The notes under the pieces: model-generated
The model's database searches: none
What the model was told of the DNA's origin: nothing
What the model saw: the letters and a program-made list of their open reading frames with translations, nothing else
Made by a program: the position numbers and the translations under genes
In this document: positions 8,496 through 17,312 of the stretch, in pieces
Layout: each line of letters starts with the position of its first letter
Position numbering within the stretch: position 1 is the stretch's first letter
Origin: Rossellomorea aquimaris
Lineage (GTDB): Bacteria; Bacillota; Bacilli; Bacillales; Bacillaceae_B
NCBI RefSeq assembly: GCF_003315075.1
Contig: NZ_QNRJ01000002.1
Span: forward strand, 186,001-250,000
DNA: 64,000 nucleotides
Direction: 5' to 3'

Positions 8496-10528
8496 CCGAG
8501 ATTCACCACCCCTAAACTTTGTACTTCTACATTTGCTTCCAATTCGTTATATGAAATGATCGGTACTTGTGGAAAATATCTTTCTGTTAATTGTCTTACG
8601 TACATTCTCACAGCAGGGGAACACAGAATAATCGGTGACTCCTCCATAAGGGACAACTGTTCCACTTGAGATGCGACTGCCTCCAGGATTCCTTGAGAAT
8701 CATTTGGATCCATGGATAAATAATTTCCATGTTCCGTTTGTTGAATGGCGTCGGCAATCAATTTTTCAACCTTTCCTGCCATAGTCACAACCTTTAAGGA
8801 AGCATCTCCTTGAACATATTGACTGGTAATTTGTCTAGCCAATGATTGCCTGACATATTCAGCTAAAAGATCTGTATCTGAACTCATTTTGGCATAGTCA
8901 GCAAGTGTTTCAAAAATAATCGGCAAGTTTCTGATAGACACATTTTCCTTTAACAACTTGGCTAATACTTTTTGTACTTCACCTACTGTTAAAGGATTCG
9001 GTGTCACTTCTTCCACTAATATCGGGTAGGATTCCTGCAGGTGATCAATGAGCTGTTTCGTCTCCTGCCTGCCCAGTAGCTCATGAGCATTTGTTTTAAT
9101 CATTTCGGTTATGTGGGTTGACACCACTGACGGCGGATCCACAACCGTATATCCGAATATTTCTGCCTGCTCTTTCATTTCTTCTGAAATCCATTTAGCC
9201 GGAAGACCGAATGATGGCTCGATTGTATCAATTCCCTCAATGGAATCATCCTCCACACCTGGACTCATGGCTAAATAATGATCAAGCAAAAGCTCTCCAC
9301 GGGCCATCTCATTGCCTTTAATTTTCAATCGGTATTCATTCGGTTGAAGTTGTATATTGTCCCGGATCCTCACTACAGGTATGACCAGCCCCAGCTCTAT
9401 CGCTAATTGACGTCGTATCATTACAATCCGGTCAAGGAGATCTCCTCCCTGATTCGTATCGGCAAGGGGAATCAGACCATATCCGAACTCAAATTCAATG
9501 GGATCGACATTCAGTAAGTTCACGACGCTCTCCGGACTTTTCATTTCGTCCTGCTCTACTTCTTCTTCCATTTCCATCATGTCAGATTCAGTTTCCTTAG
9601 GTGATCGTGAAAGCATGAAGGCTCCTATCCCCATAAGGGCTGCCACTGGAATAGTTAAGATATCATTAATAGGAGTTGCCACACCCAGCATGAAGATCGT
9701 GAAGGCAGCTACATACAGCATCGCAGGATAAGCCAGTAACTGATTCATGATATCCTGTCCCAGATTCCCTTCAGATGCGGCTCTGGTTACCACGATGCCC
9801 GTGGCTGTTGAAATCAATAGGGCAGGAATCTGGCTGACGATTCCGTCTCCGACTGTAAGTAAGGAATAACGGGTTGCCGCTTCGGCGATAGGCAGCCCTT
9901 GCTGTGTCATGCCGATAATAATACCGAAGATTAAATTAATCATGACAATGACAATTCCGGCTATGGCATCTCCCTTAACAAACTTAGATGCCCCGTCCAT
10001 GGCACCATAGAAATCTGCTTCCCGACCTACTTTTTCCCGGCGATTTCTGGCATCATGCTCTGAAATCATCCCGGCATTCAAATCGGCATCTATACTCATC
10101 TGCTTACCGGGCATCGCGTCAAGTGTAAATCTTGCCGCAACCTCTGACACACGCTCAGACCCTTTTGTTATGACAATAAATTGGATCACGATGAGGATGA
10201 TGAATACTACGAGACCGACGAGAATATTACCTCCTACAACGAATGTTCCAAAGGTTTCCACAACGTCCCCTGCTTCACCTTTACTAAGGATCGATCTCGT
10301 TGTGGAAACATTTAGACCTAATCGAAAAAGTGTTAACAATAATAATAGGGAAGGAAATATAGAAAACTGCAATGGTTCATTCATATTCATCGTGGTTAGG
10401 AGTACAAGGAGTGCAAGTGAAATATTAACGATGATCAATAAGCTTAATAACCAGGATGGGAACGGGATGATAAGCATGGCAACGATTAATATGACACTGG
10501 CTAGTACGGATAAATCTCTTGCTGACAT
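8492..10528 (-). CDS. flhA: Flagellar type III export gate protein FlhA
   Basis: 678 aa. Residues about 5-310 contain seven to eight hydrophobic helices; the highly conserved FHIPEP-type loop lies at about 130-190 (FTLDAMPGKQMSIDADLNAG, then GREADFYGAMDGASKFVKGD). The C-terminal half (about 350-678) is the cytoplasmic nonamer-forming domain that docks chaperone-substrate complexes. FlhA forms the inner ring of the export gate and takes part in using the proton motive force. The start MSARDLSV is typical for Bacillus. Confidence 0.97.
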   Translation of the reverse strand: MSARDLSVLASVILIVAMLIIPFPSWLLSLLIIVNISLALLVLLTTMNMNEPLQFSIFPSLLLLLTLFRLGLNVSTTRSILSKGEAGDVVETFGTFVVGGNILVGLVVFIILIVIQFIVITKGSERVSEVAARFTLDAMPGKQMSIDADLNAGMISEHDARNRREKVGREADFYGAMDGASKFVKGDAIAGIVIVMINLIFGIIIGMTQQGLPIAEAATRYSLLTVGDGIVSQIPALLISTATGIVVTRAASEGNLGQDIMNQLLAYPAMLYVAAFTIFMLGVATPINDILTIPVAALMGIGAFMLSRSPKETESDMMEMEEEVEQDEMKSPESVVNLLNVDPIEFEFGYGLIPLADTNQGGDLLDRIVMIRRQLAIELGLVIPVVRIRDNIQLQPNEYRLKIKGNEMARGELLLDHYLAMSPGVEDDSIEGIDTIEPSFGLPAKWISEEMKEQAEIFGYTVVDPPSVVSTHITEMIKTNAHELLGRQETKQLIDHLQESYPILVEEVTPNPLTVGEVQKVLAKLLKENVSIRNLPIIFETLADYAKMSSDTDLLAEYVRQSLARQITSQYVQGDASLKVVTMAGKVEKLIADAIQQTEHGNYLSMDPNDSQGILEAVASQVEQLSLMEESPIILCSPAVRMYVRQLTERYFPQVPIISYNELEANVEVQSLGVVNLG

Positions 10529-10546
10529 TGTTTCTCTCCTAACTGC

Positions 10547-11629
10547 TTACATTTGATTTTTTATTCGGTAAACATAAGCTAAAATTTCTGCAACTGCTTT
10601 GAAAAATTCTTCCGGAACGGCATCGCCTATTTCAGCCGAGTCATATAGGGACCGGGCTAAAGGACGATTTTCCACCATCACCACGTCGTTTTCATTGGCG
10701 ATATATTTAATCTTCTGTGCTAGATAATCAACGCCTTTCGCCACTACATAAGGCGCATCCATTTTATTCTCATCGTATTTAAGTGCAATGGCAAAGTGAG
10801 TAGGGTTTGTAATCACCACATCCGCTTCCGGAACTTCCTGCATCATGCGTCTCATGGCCATTTCACGCTGTCTCTGCTTAATTTTGGATTTAATCAGCGG
10901 ATCACCCTCGATGTTTTTATGTTCATCTTTTAGATCCTGCTTTGACATTCGAATATTTTTTTCGAAATCATATTTCTGATAAAGAAAATCGAATAGTGAT
11001 AAGAATAGTAGCGCCAGTGAAGCAGCGATTCCCATTTGTACAGTCAAGCTCGCCATCGTCGCTAATGAATCCCCCACTGATTTAAACGATAAGCTCAACA
11101 CTTGATCAATATTCTTCCAGAGAATGACAAACGTGATCGCACCTACGAAGGAAATTTTCAGAATGGATTTTAATAGTTCAACGATTGCTCTTAAAGAGAA
11201 GATACGCTTAAACCCTTTAATAGGATCAATCTTTTCAAGCTTCGGCTCAAGCGGTTTAGTCGTAAACATGACCCCTACTTGTATATAATTCGAAACCAAC
11301 CCGGCAAGTAAGGCCACTAACATAATCGGACCGAGAAGCAATGCAAGTTCTTTCATAATATCCATGGTTATGACTTGAACTGTATTCTCTGTCAGTTCCA
11401 TCAGCATGTATTCCTGAAAGGTTTGATTAAAGAGATCGAACACAATATTCCCAATATAGGAAGCACTGAACGTAAGGAATAAAAAAACGGCAAGAAGGAT
11501 GATGGCTGTATTCACATCCTGGCTTTTTGCTGTTTGTCCTTTTTTCCGCGCGTCATCCCTTTTTTTCGGTGTCGCTTTCTCCGTCTTTTCCCCACTGAAA
11601 AACTGTAGGTCTAATGATAGCCACTTCAA
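10547..11629 (-). CDS. flhB: Flagellar export gate and specificity switch protein FlhB
   Basis: 360 aa from a TTG start. FlhB has four membrane helices (about 40-60, 95-120, 150-175, 195-220) and a cytoplasmic C-domain with the autocleavage motif NPTH at 275-278. Cleavage there lets the export apparatus switch from rod/hook to filament substrates when FliK signals hook completion. TTG at 11629 is chosen because TTGGAGGCACATAAT lies at proper distance and the product starts MKWLSLDLQFFSGEKTEKAT, aligning with the family; the frame is open five codons further. A stand-alone paralogue of its C-domain lies at 39292-39573. Confidence 0.95.
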   Translation of the reverse strand: MKWLSLDLQFFSGEKTEKATPKKRDDARKKGQTAKSQDVNTAIILLAVFLFLTFSASYIGNIVFDLFNQTFQEYMLMELTENTVQVITMDIMKELALLLGPIMLVALLAGLVSNYIQVGVMFTTKPLEPKLEKIDPIKGFKRIFSLRAIVELLKSILKISFVGAITFVILWKNIDQVLSLSFKSVGDSLATMASLTVQMGIAASLALLFLSLFDFLYQKYDFEKNIRMSKQDLKDEHKNIEGDPLIKSKIKQRQREMAMRRMMQEVPEADVVITNPTHFAIALKYDENKMDAPYVVAKGVDYLAQKIKYIANENDVVMVENRPLARSLYDSAEIGDAVPEEFFKAVAEILAYVYRIKNQM

Positions 11630-11630
11630 A

Positions 11631-12407
11631 TTATGTGCCTCCAATAATTTTCATTAAATCTCTCATGGTCACGAACATCATTTCAAAAAGCTGCTGCATG
11701 ACAGCAAACATCACTCCCATTACAATGAACAGCACGATAAATGCAACGGCAATCTTGATAGGAAACCCTACGACGAAGACGTTTAACTGCGGTACAGTAC
11801 GAGCCACAATCCCCAAGGCCACATCTACAAGGAACAGCGTTGCGACAACAGGAATCGACATTTGAAAAGCAATGATGAACATTGAGTTAAAAGATGTCAT
11901 AACATAGTCAATTAATCTCTCATCCCCAAAAGGTATCCACGGGCTATCGATCGGGATCAGCTGATAACTATAAAAAATCCCATCCAGGAGCAGGTGATGA
12001 CCATCAAGAGCAAGCAATAAAAGAAGCGCAAATGTATATAGATATTGACCCATCAAAGGGCTTTGTGCTCCTGTTTGGGGATCGATCACATTGGCAATGG
12101 CAAACCCCATTTGAAAGTCTATAAACCCTCCGGCTATCTGGATGGCCGTCACAATCATATAGGCAACAAAACCGATGAGAAGTCCGATCATGGCTTCTTT
12201 CATGATCAATAAAAAATAGTGGCCGTTGATTTCAAATGCCGTGGATTCCATCGTATAATACATGATCCAGGAGAGAACAAACGAGAAAGCGACCCGATGT
12301 TGTGCAGGTATGTTACGGTATGAAAACAGGGGCATCGTAACAAAAAAAGCCGAAACCCTAACAAACACTAGTAAATAAACCGATAGAATGGGTACAAGCT
12401 CTTCCAT
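11631..12407 (-). CDS. fliR: Flagellar export gate protein FliR
   Basis: 258 aa, mostly hydrophobic with about six membrane helices. The signature QMGFAIANVIDPQTGAQSP lies near residue 95, and the C-terminal VVGFPIKI segment is also conserved. FliR assembles with FliP and FliQ into the helical export channel. It ends 1 nt before the flhB start codon. Confidence 0.96.
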   Translation of the reverse strand: MEELVPILSVYLLVFVRVSAFFVTMPLFSYRNIPAQHRVAFSFVLSWIMYYTMESTAFEINGHYFLLIMKEAMIGLLIGFVAYMIVTAIQIAGGFIDFQMGFAIANVIDPQTGAQSPLMGQYLYTFALLLLLALDGHHLLLDGIFYSYQLIPIDSPWIPFGDERLIDYVMTSFNSMFIIAFQMSIPVVATLFLVDVALGIVARTVPQLNVFVVGFPIKIAVAFIVLFIVMGVMFAVMQQLFEMMFVTMRDLMKIIGGT

Positions 12408-12411
12408 TCTC

Positions 12412-12681
12412 TTACCCTACGAACCTTGTTAAATCTGAGAAGATCTGTGAGGTATACGTCACAAGCTTCGTTAACATCCAAGGTCCAAAGAAAACAATCC
12501 CGACCAAGACCGCCACGATTTTAGGAATAAACGCAAGAGTTTGTTCCTGTATTTGTGTTGTTGCTTGAAATATACTGACGATCAACCCTACTATAAGGGC
12601 TAACAGCAGTAATGGAGCGGAAACGATGAGGGTTACATATATTCCACGCTCCGCGATCGCGATAACAGATTCAGCATTCAT
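12412..12681 (-). CDS. fliQ: Flagellar export gate protein FliQ
   Basis: 89 aa, the standard FliQ length, with two membrane helices (about 15-40 and 50-75) joined by the conserved loop SIFQATTQIQEQTLAFIPKI. Four FliQ copies stack round the FliP/FliR channel. It lies between fliP and fliR with short gaps. Confidence 0.96.
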   Translation of the reverse strand: MNAESVIAIAERGIYVTLIVSAPLLLLALIVGLIVSIFQATTQIQEQTLAFIPKIVAVLVGIVFFGPWMLTKLVTYTSQIFSDLTRFVG

Positions 12682-12695
12682 TGAAACTCACCTAC

Positions 12696-13361
12696 TTAAA
12701 AACTTTGTAAAAGAGATTTTATGACTAAATACCAGCCATCCACTAACACAAACAGTAAAATCTTGAAAGGCAATGAAATCATAACAGGAGGGAGCATCAT
12801 CATCCCCATGGACATCAAGACACTCGCTACCACCATGTCGATGACTAAGAAAGGAATAAAAATCATAAATCCTATTTGAAAAGCCGTCTTAATTTCACTT
12901 AACGCGAATGCCGGTACCAAGGATGCAAGAGGAATGTCTTCCACAGATTCGGGTCGTTCAGCCCCGGAATATTGTAAGAACAACTCTAAATCCTTTTGTC
13001 TTGTTTGCTTACTCATAAATTCTTTAAACGGGATCGAAGCCTTGTCGTAAGCTTCTTCAAGATTTATCTCTTCATTAAAAAGAGGGGTCAATGCTTCATC
13101 GTTTACCTCTTGGAAAGTTGGAGCCATGATAAAAAATGTAAGAAATAAAGAAATTCCAATCAATACCTGATTCGGCGGCATTTGTTGTGTGGCAAGAGAA
13201 GTCCTGACAAAAGACAGGACAATCATGATCCGGGTAAAAGATGTCATTAAAATCAGAATACTGGGTGCCAGTGAAAGGACGGTAAATAGTAATAGCAGCT
13301 TAACACTTGTCGATACATTATCTGCAGAACTACTATTAAAAAACTCCATGAATTCATTCAT
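12696..13361 (-). CDS. fliP: Flagellar export gate protein FliP
   Basis: 221 aa. Four hydrophobic helices and the conserved segments SFTRIMIVLSFVR, ATQQMPPNQVLIGISLFLTF and LVIDMVVASVLMSMGMMMLP identify FliP, five copies of which form the core of the export channel. No cleavable signal peptide is obvious, as in other Bacillus FliP. The ATG overlaps the fliZ stop by 8 nt, so the two are probably coupled. Confidence 0.97.
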   Translation of the reverse strand: MNEFMEFFNSSSADNVSTSVKLLLLFTVLSLAPSILILMTSFTRIMIVLSFVRTSLATQQMPPNQVLIGISLFLTFFIMAPTFQEVNDEALTPLFNEEINLEEAYDKASIPFKEFMSKQTRQKDLELFLQYSGAERPESVEDIPLASLVPAFALSEIKTAFQIGFMIFIPFLVIDMVVASVLMSMGMMMLPPVMISLPFKILLFVLVDGWYLVIKSLLQSF

Positions 13362-13986
13362 CGGAATGATTCTCCTCTTTTTTTAGATCCTTGAACATCT
13401 TTTTTCTTCCCTTTTTCATTTCCTCCAATTGTGATTTCAATTGTGATTGAAATGAGCTTGTGTCAGAGGGTTGAGAAGGACCTTTTACCTTTGTTAACCA
13501 ACTGGAAACGGCTGTTTTGGCATCAGGATATTGAGCGTCCTGATAAAAGGATAGTATATCTTCTTTTTCTTTTTCATCCTGAATCTCTTTCAATAGCTGA
13601 ATATCTTCTCCTACACCAAGTACCAGTACTTGTTTGCCTACCTTAACAATTTGGACAGAACGATTCCCCCCGAGGGGCGTTCCACCTAAATGATTGATTA
13701 TTTTCGTTTGTTGAAAGGATCTTCCTTTTTGATTGATGAATTTCAACAAAAAATATATGAGAGCAACTACAAAGATAAGAGCAACGATCATTTTAAAATA
13801 ATCCAAAAAAGTAACCGAGGTAGCTGCGCCTGAGGTGTCAGCCTCATTATTTTGCTGCTCATTGCATTTCTCTTGATGTTCTATGCAGTCCTTGACATTA
13901 TTCACCTCTGCAAATGCTGTTACATTCACAGCATTTGCAGTAATGATAAAAACAAAAAGACTCACTAGAATTCGAATCTTCTTCAA
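13354..13986 (-). CDS. fliZ: FliZ/FliO-like flagellar biosynthesis membrane protein
   Basis: About 210 aa. An N-terminal signal sequence (KKIRILVSLFVFIITANAVN, probable cleavage after AFA), a short extracytoplasmic segment with two Cys spaced by six residues, one membrane helix (about 68-88) and a charged cytoplasmic tail. This is the FliO-type topology; the conserved cytoplasmic sequence GNRSVQIVKVGKQVLVLGVG supports it. FliO/FliZ assists FliP assembly. The likely start is TTG 13986 with AGAAGGTG at 6 nt; a GTG three codons upstream is possible. Confidence 0.88.
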   Translation of the reverse strand: MKKIRILVSLFVFIITANAVNVTAFAEVNNVKDCIEHQEKCNEQQNNEADTSGAATSVTFLDYFKMIVALIFVVALIYFLLKFINQKGRSFQQTKIINHLGGTPLGGNRSVQIVKVGKQVLVLGVGEDIQLLKEIQDEKEKEDILSFYQDAQYPDAKTAVSSWLTKVKGPSQPSDTSSFQSQLKSQLEEMKKGRKKMFKDLKKEENHSDE

Positions 13987-14010
13987 TACATGCACCTTCT
14001 TACTAATCTT

Positions 14011-14373
14011 TTAGCTTAGAGCTTTCTGAATGGCTTCGATTACACGATCGGCCTGGAATGGTTTAACGATAAAATCCTTTGCACCCGCTTGTATGGCATC
14101 AATCACCATTGCTTGTTGACCCATTGCAGAGCACATTATGATTTTCGCACCGGCGTCGACTGCTTTGATTTCCTTCAGAGCTGCAATACCGTCTTTTTCC
14201 GGCATCGTAATATCCATGGTGACAAGGTCAGGTTTCAGTTCCTTGTATTTATCAACAGCTTGACTTCCATCGGCTGCCTCTCCTACTACATCAAACCCAT
14301 TTTTCGTCAAAATATCTTTAATCATCATTCTCATAAAAGCCGCATCATCTACAATTAGAATTTTATTAGCCAT
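14011..14373 (-). CDS. cheY: Chemotaxis response regulator CheY
   Basis: 120 aa, a single receiver domain with Asp9/Asp10, phospho-acceptor Asp54 (VTMDITMPEKDG), Ser82 and Lys104 (FIVKPFQADRV). Phospho-CheY binds FliM/FliY at the switch; in Bacillus this favours smooth running. ATG at 14373 is chosen over an ATG three codons upstream, which lies on top of the GATGGAGGATGA ribosome binding site. It sits between fliY and fliZ as in B. subtilis. Confidence 0.97.
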   Translation of the reverse strand: MANKILIVDDAAFMRMMIKDILTKNGFDVVGEAADGSQAVDKYKELKPDLVTMDITMPEKDGIAALKEIKAVDAGAKIIMCSAMGQQAMVIDAIQAGAKDFIVKPFQADRVIEAIQKALS

Positions 14374-14400
14374 TATCGTCATCCTCCATCATCGTCTATG

Positions 14401-15570
14401 TTATTTAAGTTTTTTAATACGATCACTTTGACTTACAATGTCCGTAATTCTGACACCAAAGTTCTCATCTATCACTACTACTTCCCCTTTAGCCATCAAT
14501 TGACTGTTTACAAGGATATCAACCGGTTCTCCCGCTAATTTATCAAGCTCTATTATGGAACCGGACGATAACTCGAGTATGTCCCTGACTGATCGGTTCG
14601 TCCTTCCGAGCTCTACCGTAACCTGCAAGGGAATGTCTAGTAGCATATTCAAATTTTTTGTTTCCTGTTGTCCCAGTGTTGTCGGTTCAAAATGACTAAA
14701 TGTAGCCGGTTGTACATTTACGGTTTCTCCATGCACCCCTTGCCCCCCCAAATGCTGAGGAGACGCGTGCGGATGGGAAACACGGACAGATTCCTCATAC
14801 ACACCGCTATTCGGCTCTGCTTGTGGAGCAGCAGGAGGTTCCACGGTCGGTGTAACCGTTGTTGCAACTTCGTCAGTAGCTCCACCATTCATTAATTCAT
14901 CCACCAGACTCTTCGCAAAACTTAAGGGCAGGAGCTGCATGATGCTCGAATCAATGAGATCTCCGATTTTCAATGAAAATGATACTTTTACTAATAGATC
15001 TTGATCAGGAAGGTTTTCTTCTCCCTTTCCTTGAGGTATGTACATCAAATCGATGGAAGGTGGTGAAATATCCACTTTCTTACTGAAAACCGTAGACATG
15101 GAAGTTGCAGCAGAACCCATCATTTGATTCATTGCCTCTTGAACCGCACTAAGCTGGATTTCCCCCAAATCACCGGATGGGTTCCTTCCATCTCCACCAA
15201 GCATCAAGTCAGCGATGATGGATGCATCTGATTGTTTGATCACCAGCAGGTTCACTCCTGAAAATCCTTCAGTATATTGAACTTGAATGGCGACATACGG
15301 ATGAGGAAATTCCTCTTCTAAATAATTTTTATCAATGATCGTTACTTTAGGGGTCGTGATCTCAACCTTCTGATTGAGCAACGTGGATAAAGCCGTTGCC
15401 GAACTCCCAAAGGAGATGTTCCCGATTTCACCTAGAGCATCCTCTTCCATAGAACTAATGTAATCATTGCTGTTTATCTCTTTGCGCTCTTCTGTTTCCT
15501 CTTCAGGCTCTGCAGACCCACGAAGCAACGCATCAATTTCATCTTGTGATAACATATCATCACTCATCAT
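14401..15570 (-). CDS. fliY: Flagellar switch protein and CheY-P phosphatase FliY
   Basis: 389 aa. An N-terminal CheY-P binding peptide (MLSQDEIDALLRG, from residue 6), a CheC-like phosphatase domain with two active helices (EIGNISFGSSATALS and SAVQEAMNQMMGSAATSMS), a proline-rich linker (about 240-300) and a C-terminal FliN/SpoA domain (about 305-389: MLLDIPLQVTVELGRTNRSV). FliY is the Gram-positive C-ring component that also removes phosphate from CheY. Its start overlaps the fliM stop by 11 nt. A second in-frame ATG at codon 2 is equally possible. Confidence 0.97.
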   Translation of the reverse strand: MMSDDMLSQDEIDALLRGSAEPEEETEERKEINSNDYISSMEEDALGEIGNISFGSSATALSTLLNQKVEITTPKVTIIDKNYLEEEFPHPYVAIQVQYTEGFSGVNLLVIKQSDASIIADLMLGGDGRNPSGDLGEIQLSAVQEAMNQMMGSAATSMSTVFSKKVDISPPSIDLMYIPQGKGEENLPDQDLLVKVSFSLKIGDLIDSSIMQLLPLSFAKSLVDELMNGGATDEVATTVTPTVEPPAAPQAEPNSGVYEESVRVSHPHASPQHLGGQGVHGETVNVQPATFSHFEPTTLGQQETKNLNMLLDIPLQVTVELGRTNRSVRDILELSSGSIIELDKLAGEPVDILVNSQLMAKGEVVVIDENFGVRITDIVSQSDRIKKLK

Positions 15571-16558
15571 CGTCGTCTCCCCCCTTCAACGAATCTAAAA
15601 TTTGTACGGCCAGTTTCTTATTTGACTTCCCTGGCTGAGCTGTAAATTTAGGAATTTCACCCACTCTGATCGTTAATGGATCATCGATTCGGGTGTTCAT
15701 TTCGATTACATCACCAATATCCAGCATAAGGAACTCTTCAATTGAAATATCAGAACGTCCTAATTCAGCTACTATCGGCACTTGGGCTTTCTTGATTCTT
15801 CTTTCTAGATGTGCCGTTTCTTCCGGCTTGCTCTCTTTACGTTTGCTTTCCATCCAATAGCTTCCTGATAATTTCGGAAGGATCGGCTCCAGTACAACGT
15901 GTGGAATGCAGATGTTAATCATTCCACTTGTTTCACCAATCGTTGTGTTTAATGAAATTACCACAACCGTTTCATTTGGTGACACCATCTGAAGAAATTG
16001 CGGATTCACTTCAAATTCCGCAAAAAGCGGATCTACATCAGCCACAGTGCTCCAGGCTTCCCTTAAATTCTCAAAAGCCTTTTCAAAGAGCTGACTCATA
16101 ATTCTCGTTTCAATTTCGGTTAAATTCTCTACTTTATTAACGCTGACTCCCCTTCCACCCATCACCCGATCCATCATCGAATAAGCAATATTGGGGTTGA
16201 TTTCCATAAGGATCCTTCCATCCAATGGTGGTAATTCATATACGTTTAAGATGGTCATTTTCGGAACGGAACGGATAAATTCTTCGTATGGGATCTGGTC
16301 AGCAGAAGCAACATTTATTTGAACATAAGTTCTTAATTGAGCAGAGAAATATGTAGTCAAGATCCGGGCGAAGTTTTCATGTATTCTCGTTAAACTTCGG
16401 ATTTGATCTTTAGAAAACCGTAAAGCTCTCTTAAAATCATACACTTTCACTTTTTTCTCTTCTTCTTCTTTTTTGAAATCATCTGCACTCATCTCTCCTG
16501 TATTGAGAGCTGACAAGAGAGCATCGATTTCACTTTGAGATAAAATTTCACTCGCCAC
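15560..16558 (-). CDS. fliM: Flagellar motor switch protein FliM
   Basis: 332 aa from GTG. The N-terminal CheY-P binding helix reads EILSQSEIDALLSALNTGEM, followed by a basic segment (KVYDFKRALRFSKDQIRSLT), the CheC-like middle domain and a C-terminal SpoA domain (about 245-320). FliM links FliG to FliY in the C-ring. GTG 16558 is preferred because GGAGGTGAAGTG lies just upstream and inside the longer open frame. C-terminal Asp/Glu run DDDDE. Confidence 0.96.
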   Translation of the reverse strand: MASEILSQSEIDALLSALNTGEMSADDFKKEEEEKKVKVYDFKRALRFSKDQIRSLTRIHENFARILTTYFSAQLRTYVQINVASADQIPYEEFIRSVPKMTILNVYELPPLDGRILMEINPNIAYSMMDRVMGGRGVSVNKVENLTEIETRIMSQLFEKAFENLREAWSTVADVDPLFAEFEVNPQFLQMVSPNETVVVISLNTTIGETSGMINICIPHVVLEPILPKLSGSYWMESKRKESKPEETAHLERRIKKAQVPIVAELGRSDISIEEFLMLDIGDVIEMNTRIDDPLTIRVGEIPKFTAQPGKSNKKLAVQILDSLKGGDDDDE

Positions 16559-16590
16559 CACTTCACCTCCAAACACTCATAATAGCTTTC

Positions 16591-17016
16591 TTATTGAATC
16601 ATCATAGAGGTGATATAGACTTTTTCTACCATTCCTTCTTGCATAAGGGAGTTTACCTTGTCTTTAACCTTCGTTTCGATCATTTCTTTCCCTTTTTTCC
16701 CTTGCAGTTCTTCTGCTTTCAATTCTGAAAGCTCTTCTATGATGATGTTATTCACTTGAAAATCTCTCTTTTCCAACTCACTTTTTGCTATTTTACTATC
16801 CGTTTGAAACTTAAAGGAAATACGAATGAAATCATTACTCATTAAATTGGTTGTCGTCTCGGGTATGTCCACCGAGTTTTCAATCACTTCTTCTATGGAA
16901 GGCTCTTTCGCTTCTTCATCACCTGAAAACTTCAGAATGACAACTAACGCAATCACACCGACAAGTGTAATCGTAACCAACAGGATCATCATGATTGTCA
17001 GGGCTTTATTCTTCAA
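16591..17016 (-). CDS. fliL: Flagellar basal body-associated protein FliL
   Basis: 141 aa with a TTG start. One N-terminal membrane helix (about 6-28) and an extracytoplasmic FliL domain (TNLMSNDFIRISFKFQTDSK and onward). FliL surrounds the stators in studied bacteria and supports swarming torque. GGGAGGGAGTATCAG precedes the TTG, which overlaps the end of swrD, suggesting coupling. Confidence 0.93.
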   Translation of the reverse strand: MKNKALTIMMILLVTITLVGVIALVVILKFSGDEEAKEPSIEEVIENSVDIPETTTNLMSNDFIRISFKFQTDSKIAKSELEKRDFQVNNIIIEELSELKAEELQGKKGKEMIETKVKDKVNSLMQEGMVEKVYITSMMIQ

Positions 17017-17246
17017 CTGATACTCCCTCCCTCATGGGGCATGCTGAGTAAATTTGCTTTTTGAAAGAAAGAAAGTGTAAGGGAGTCAACCTCATCCATC
17101 GTTTCTTTCACAACATATCGTCTGCCATTTGTTAATAGAATCGTAGTGTCCGGAAACGCTTCTACTGTTTCTATGTATAAAGCATTCAACGTAAATGACT
17201 TTCCATTCAGTCTGGTTAACGTAATCATAAATTTCAGGACTGACAT
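17013..17246 (-). CDS. swrD: FlbD-family swarming protein SwrD
   Basis: 71-77 aa. FlbD family core: TLTRLNGKSFTLNALYIETV then ALPDTTI-like EAFPDTTILLTNGRRYVVKE. SwrD raises stator-driven motor torque in B. subtilis. Two starts are possible: ATG 17246 (77 aa, behind GGGGGATGG) and ATG 17228 (71 aa, the family length, but without a visible Shine-Dalgarno). The upstream ATG lies in the 3' arm of a strong hairpin at 17237-17292, so initiation may depend on RNA folding or on ribosomes arriving from the hook gene. Confidence 0.88.
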   Translation of the reverse strand: MSVLKFMITLTRLNGKSFTLNALYIETVEAFPDTTILLTNGRRYVVKETMDEVDSLTLSFFQKANLLSMPHEGGSIS

Positions 17247-17292
17247 CCATCCCCCGATTCAACCTAAGGTAAAACCTGTTAGATGTCAGTCC
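17237..17292 (-). repeat. Perfect 11-bp inverted repeat between hook gene and swrD
   Basis: GGACTGACATC and GATGTCAGTCC (17237-17247 and 17282-17292) are perfect complements around a 34 nt loop. In the RNA the 3' arm holds the first candidate swrD ATG and the loop holds GGGGGA, its only ribosome binding site. No U-run follows, so it is not a standard terminator. The arm sequence resembles those of four other intergenic hairpins in this window. Confidence 0.75.
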
Positions 17293-17312
17293 CTTCCTCC
17301 CTTTTTAACGAA

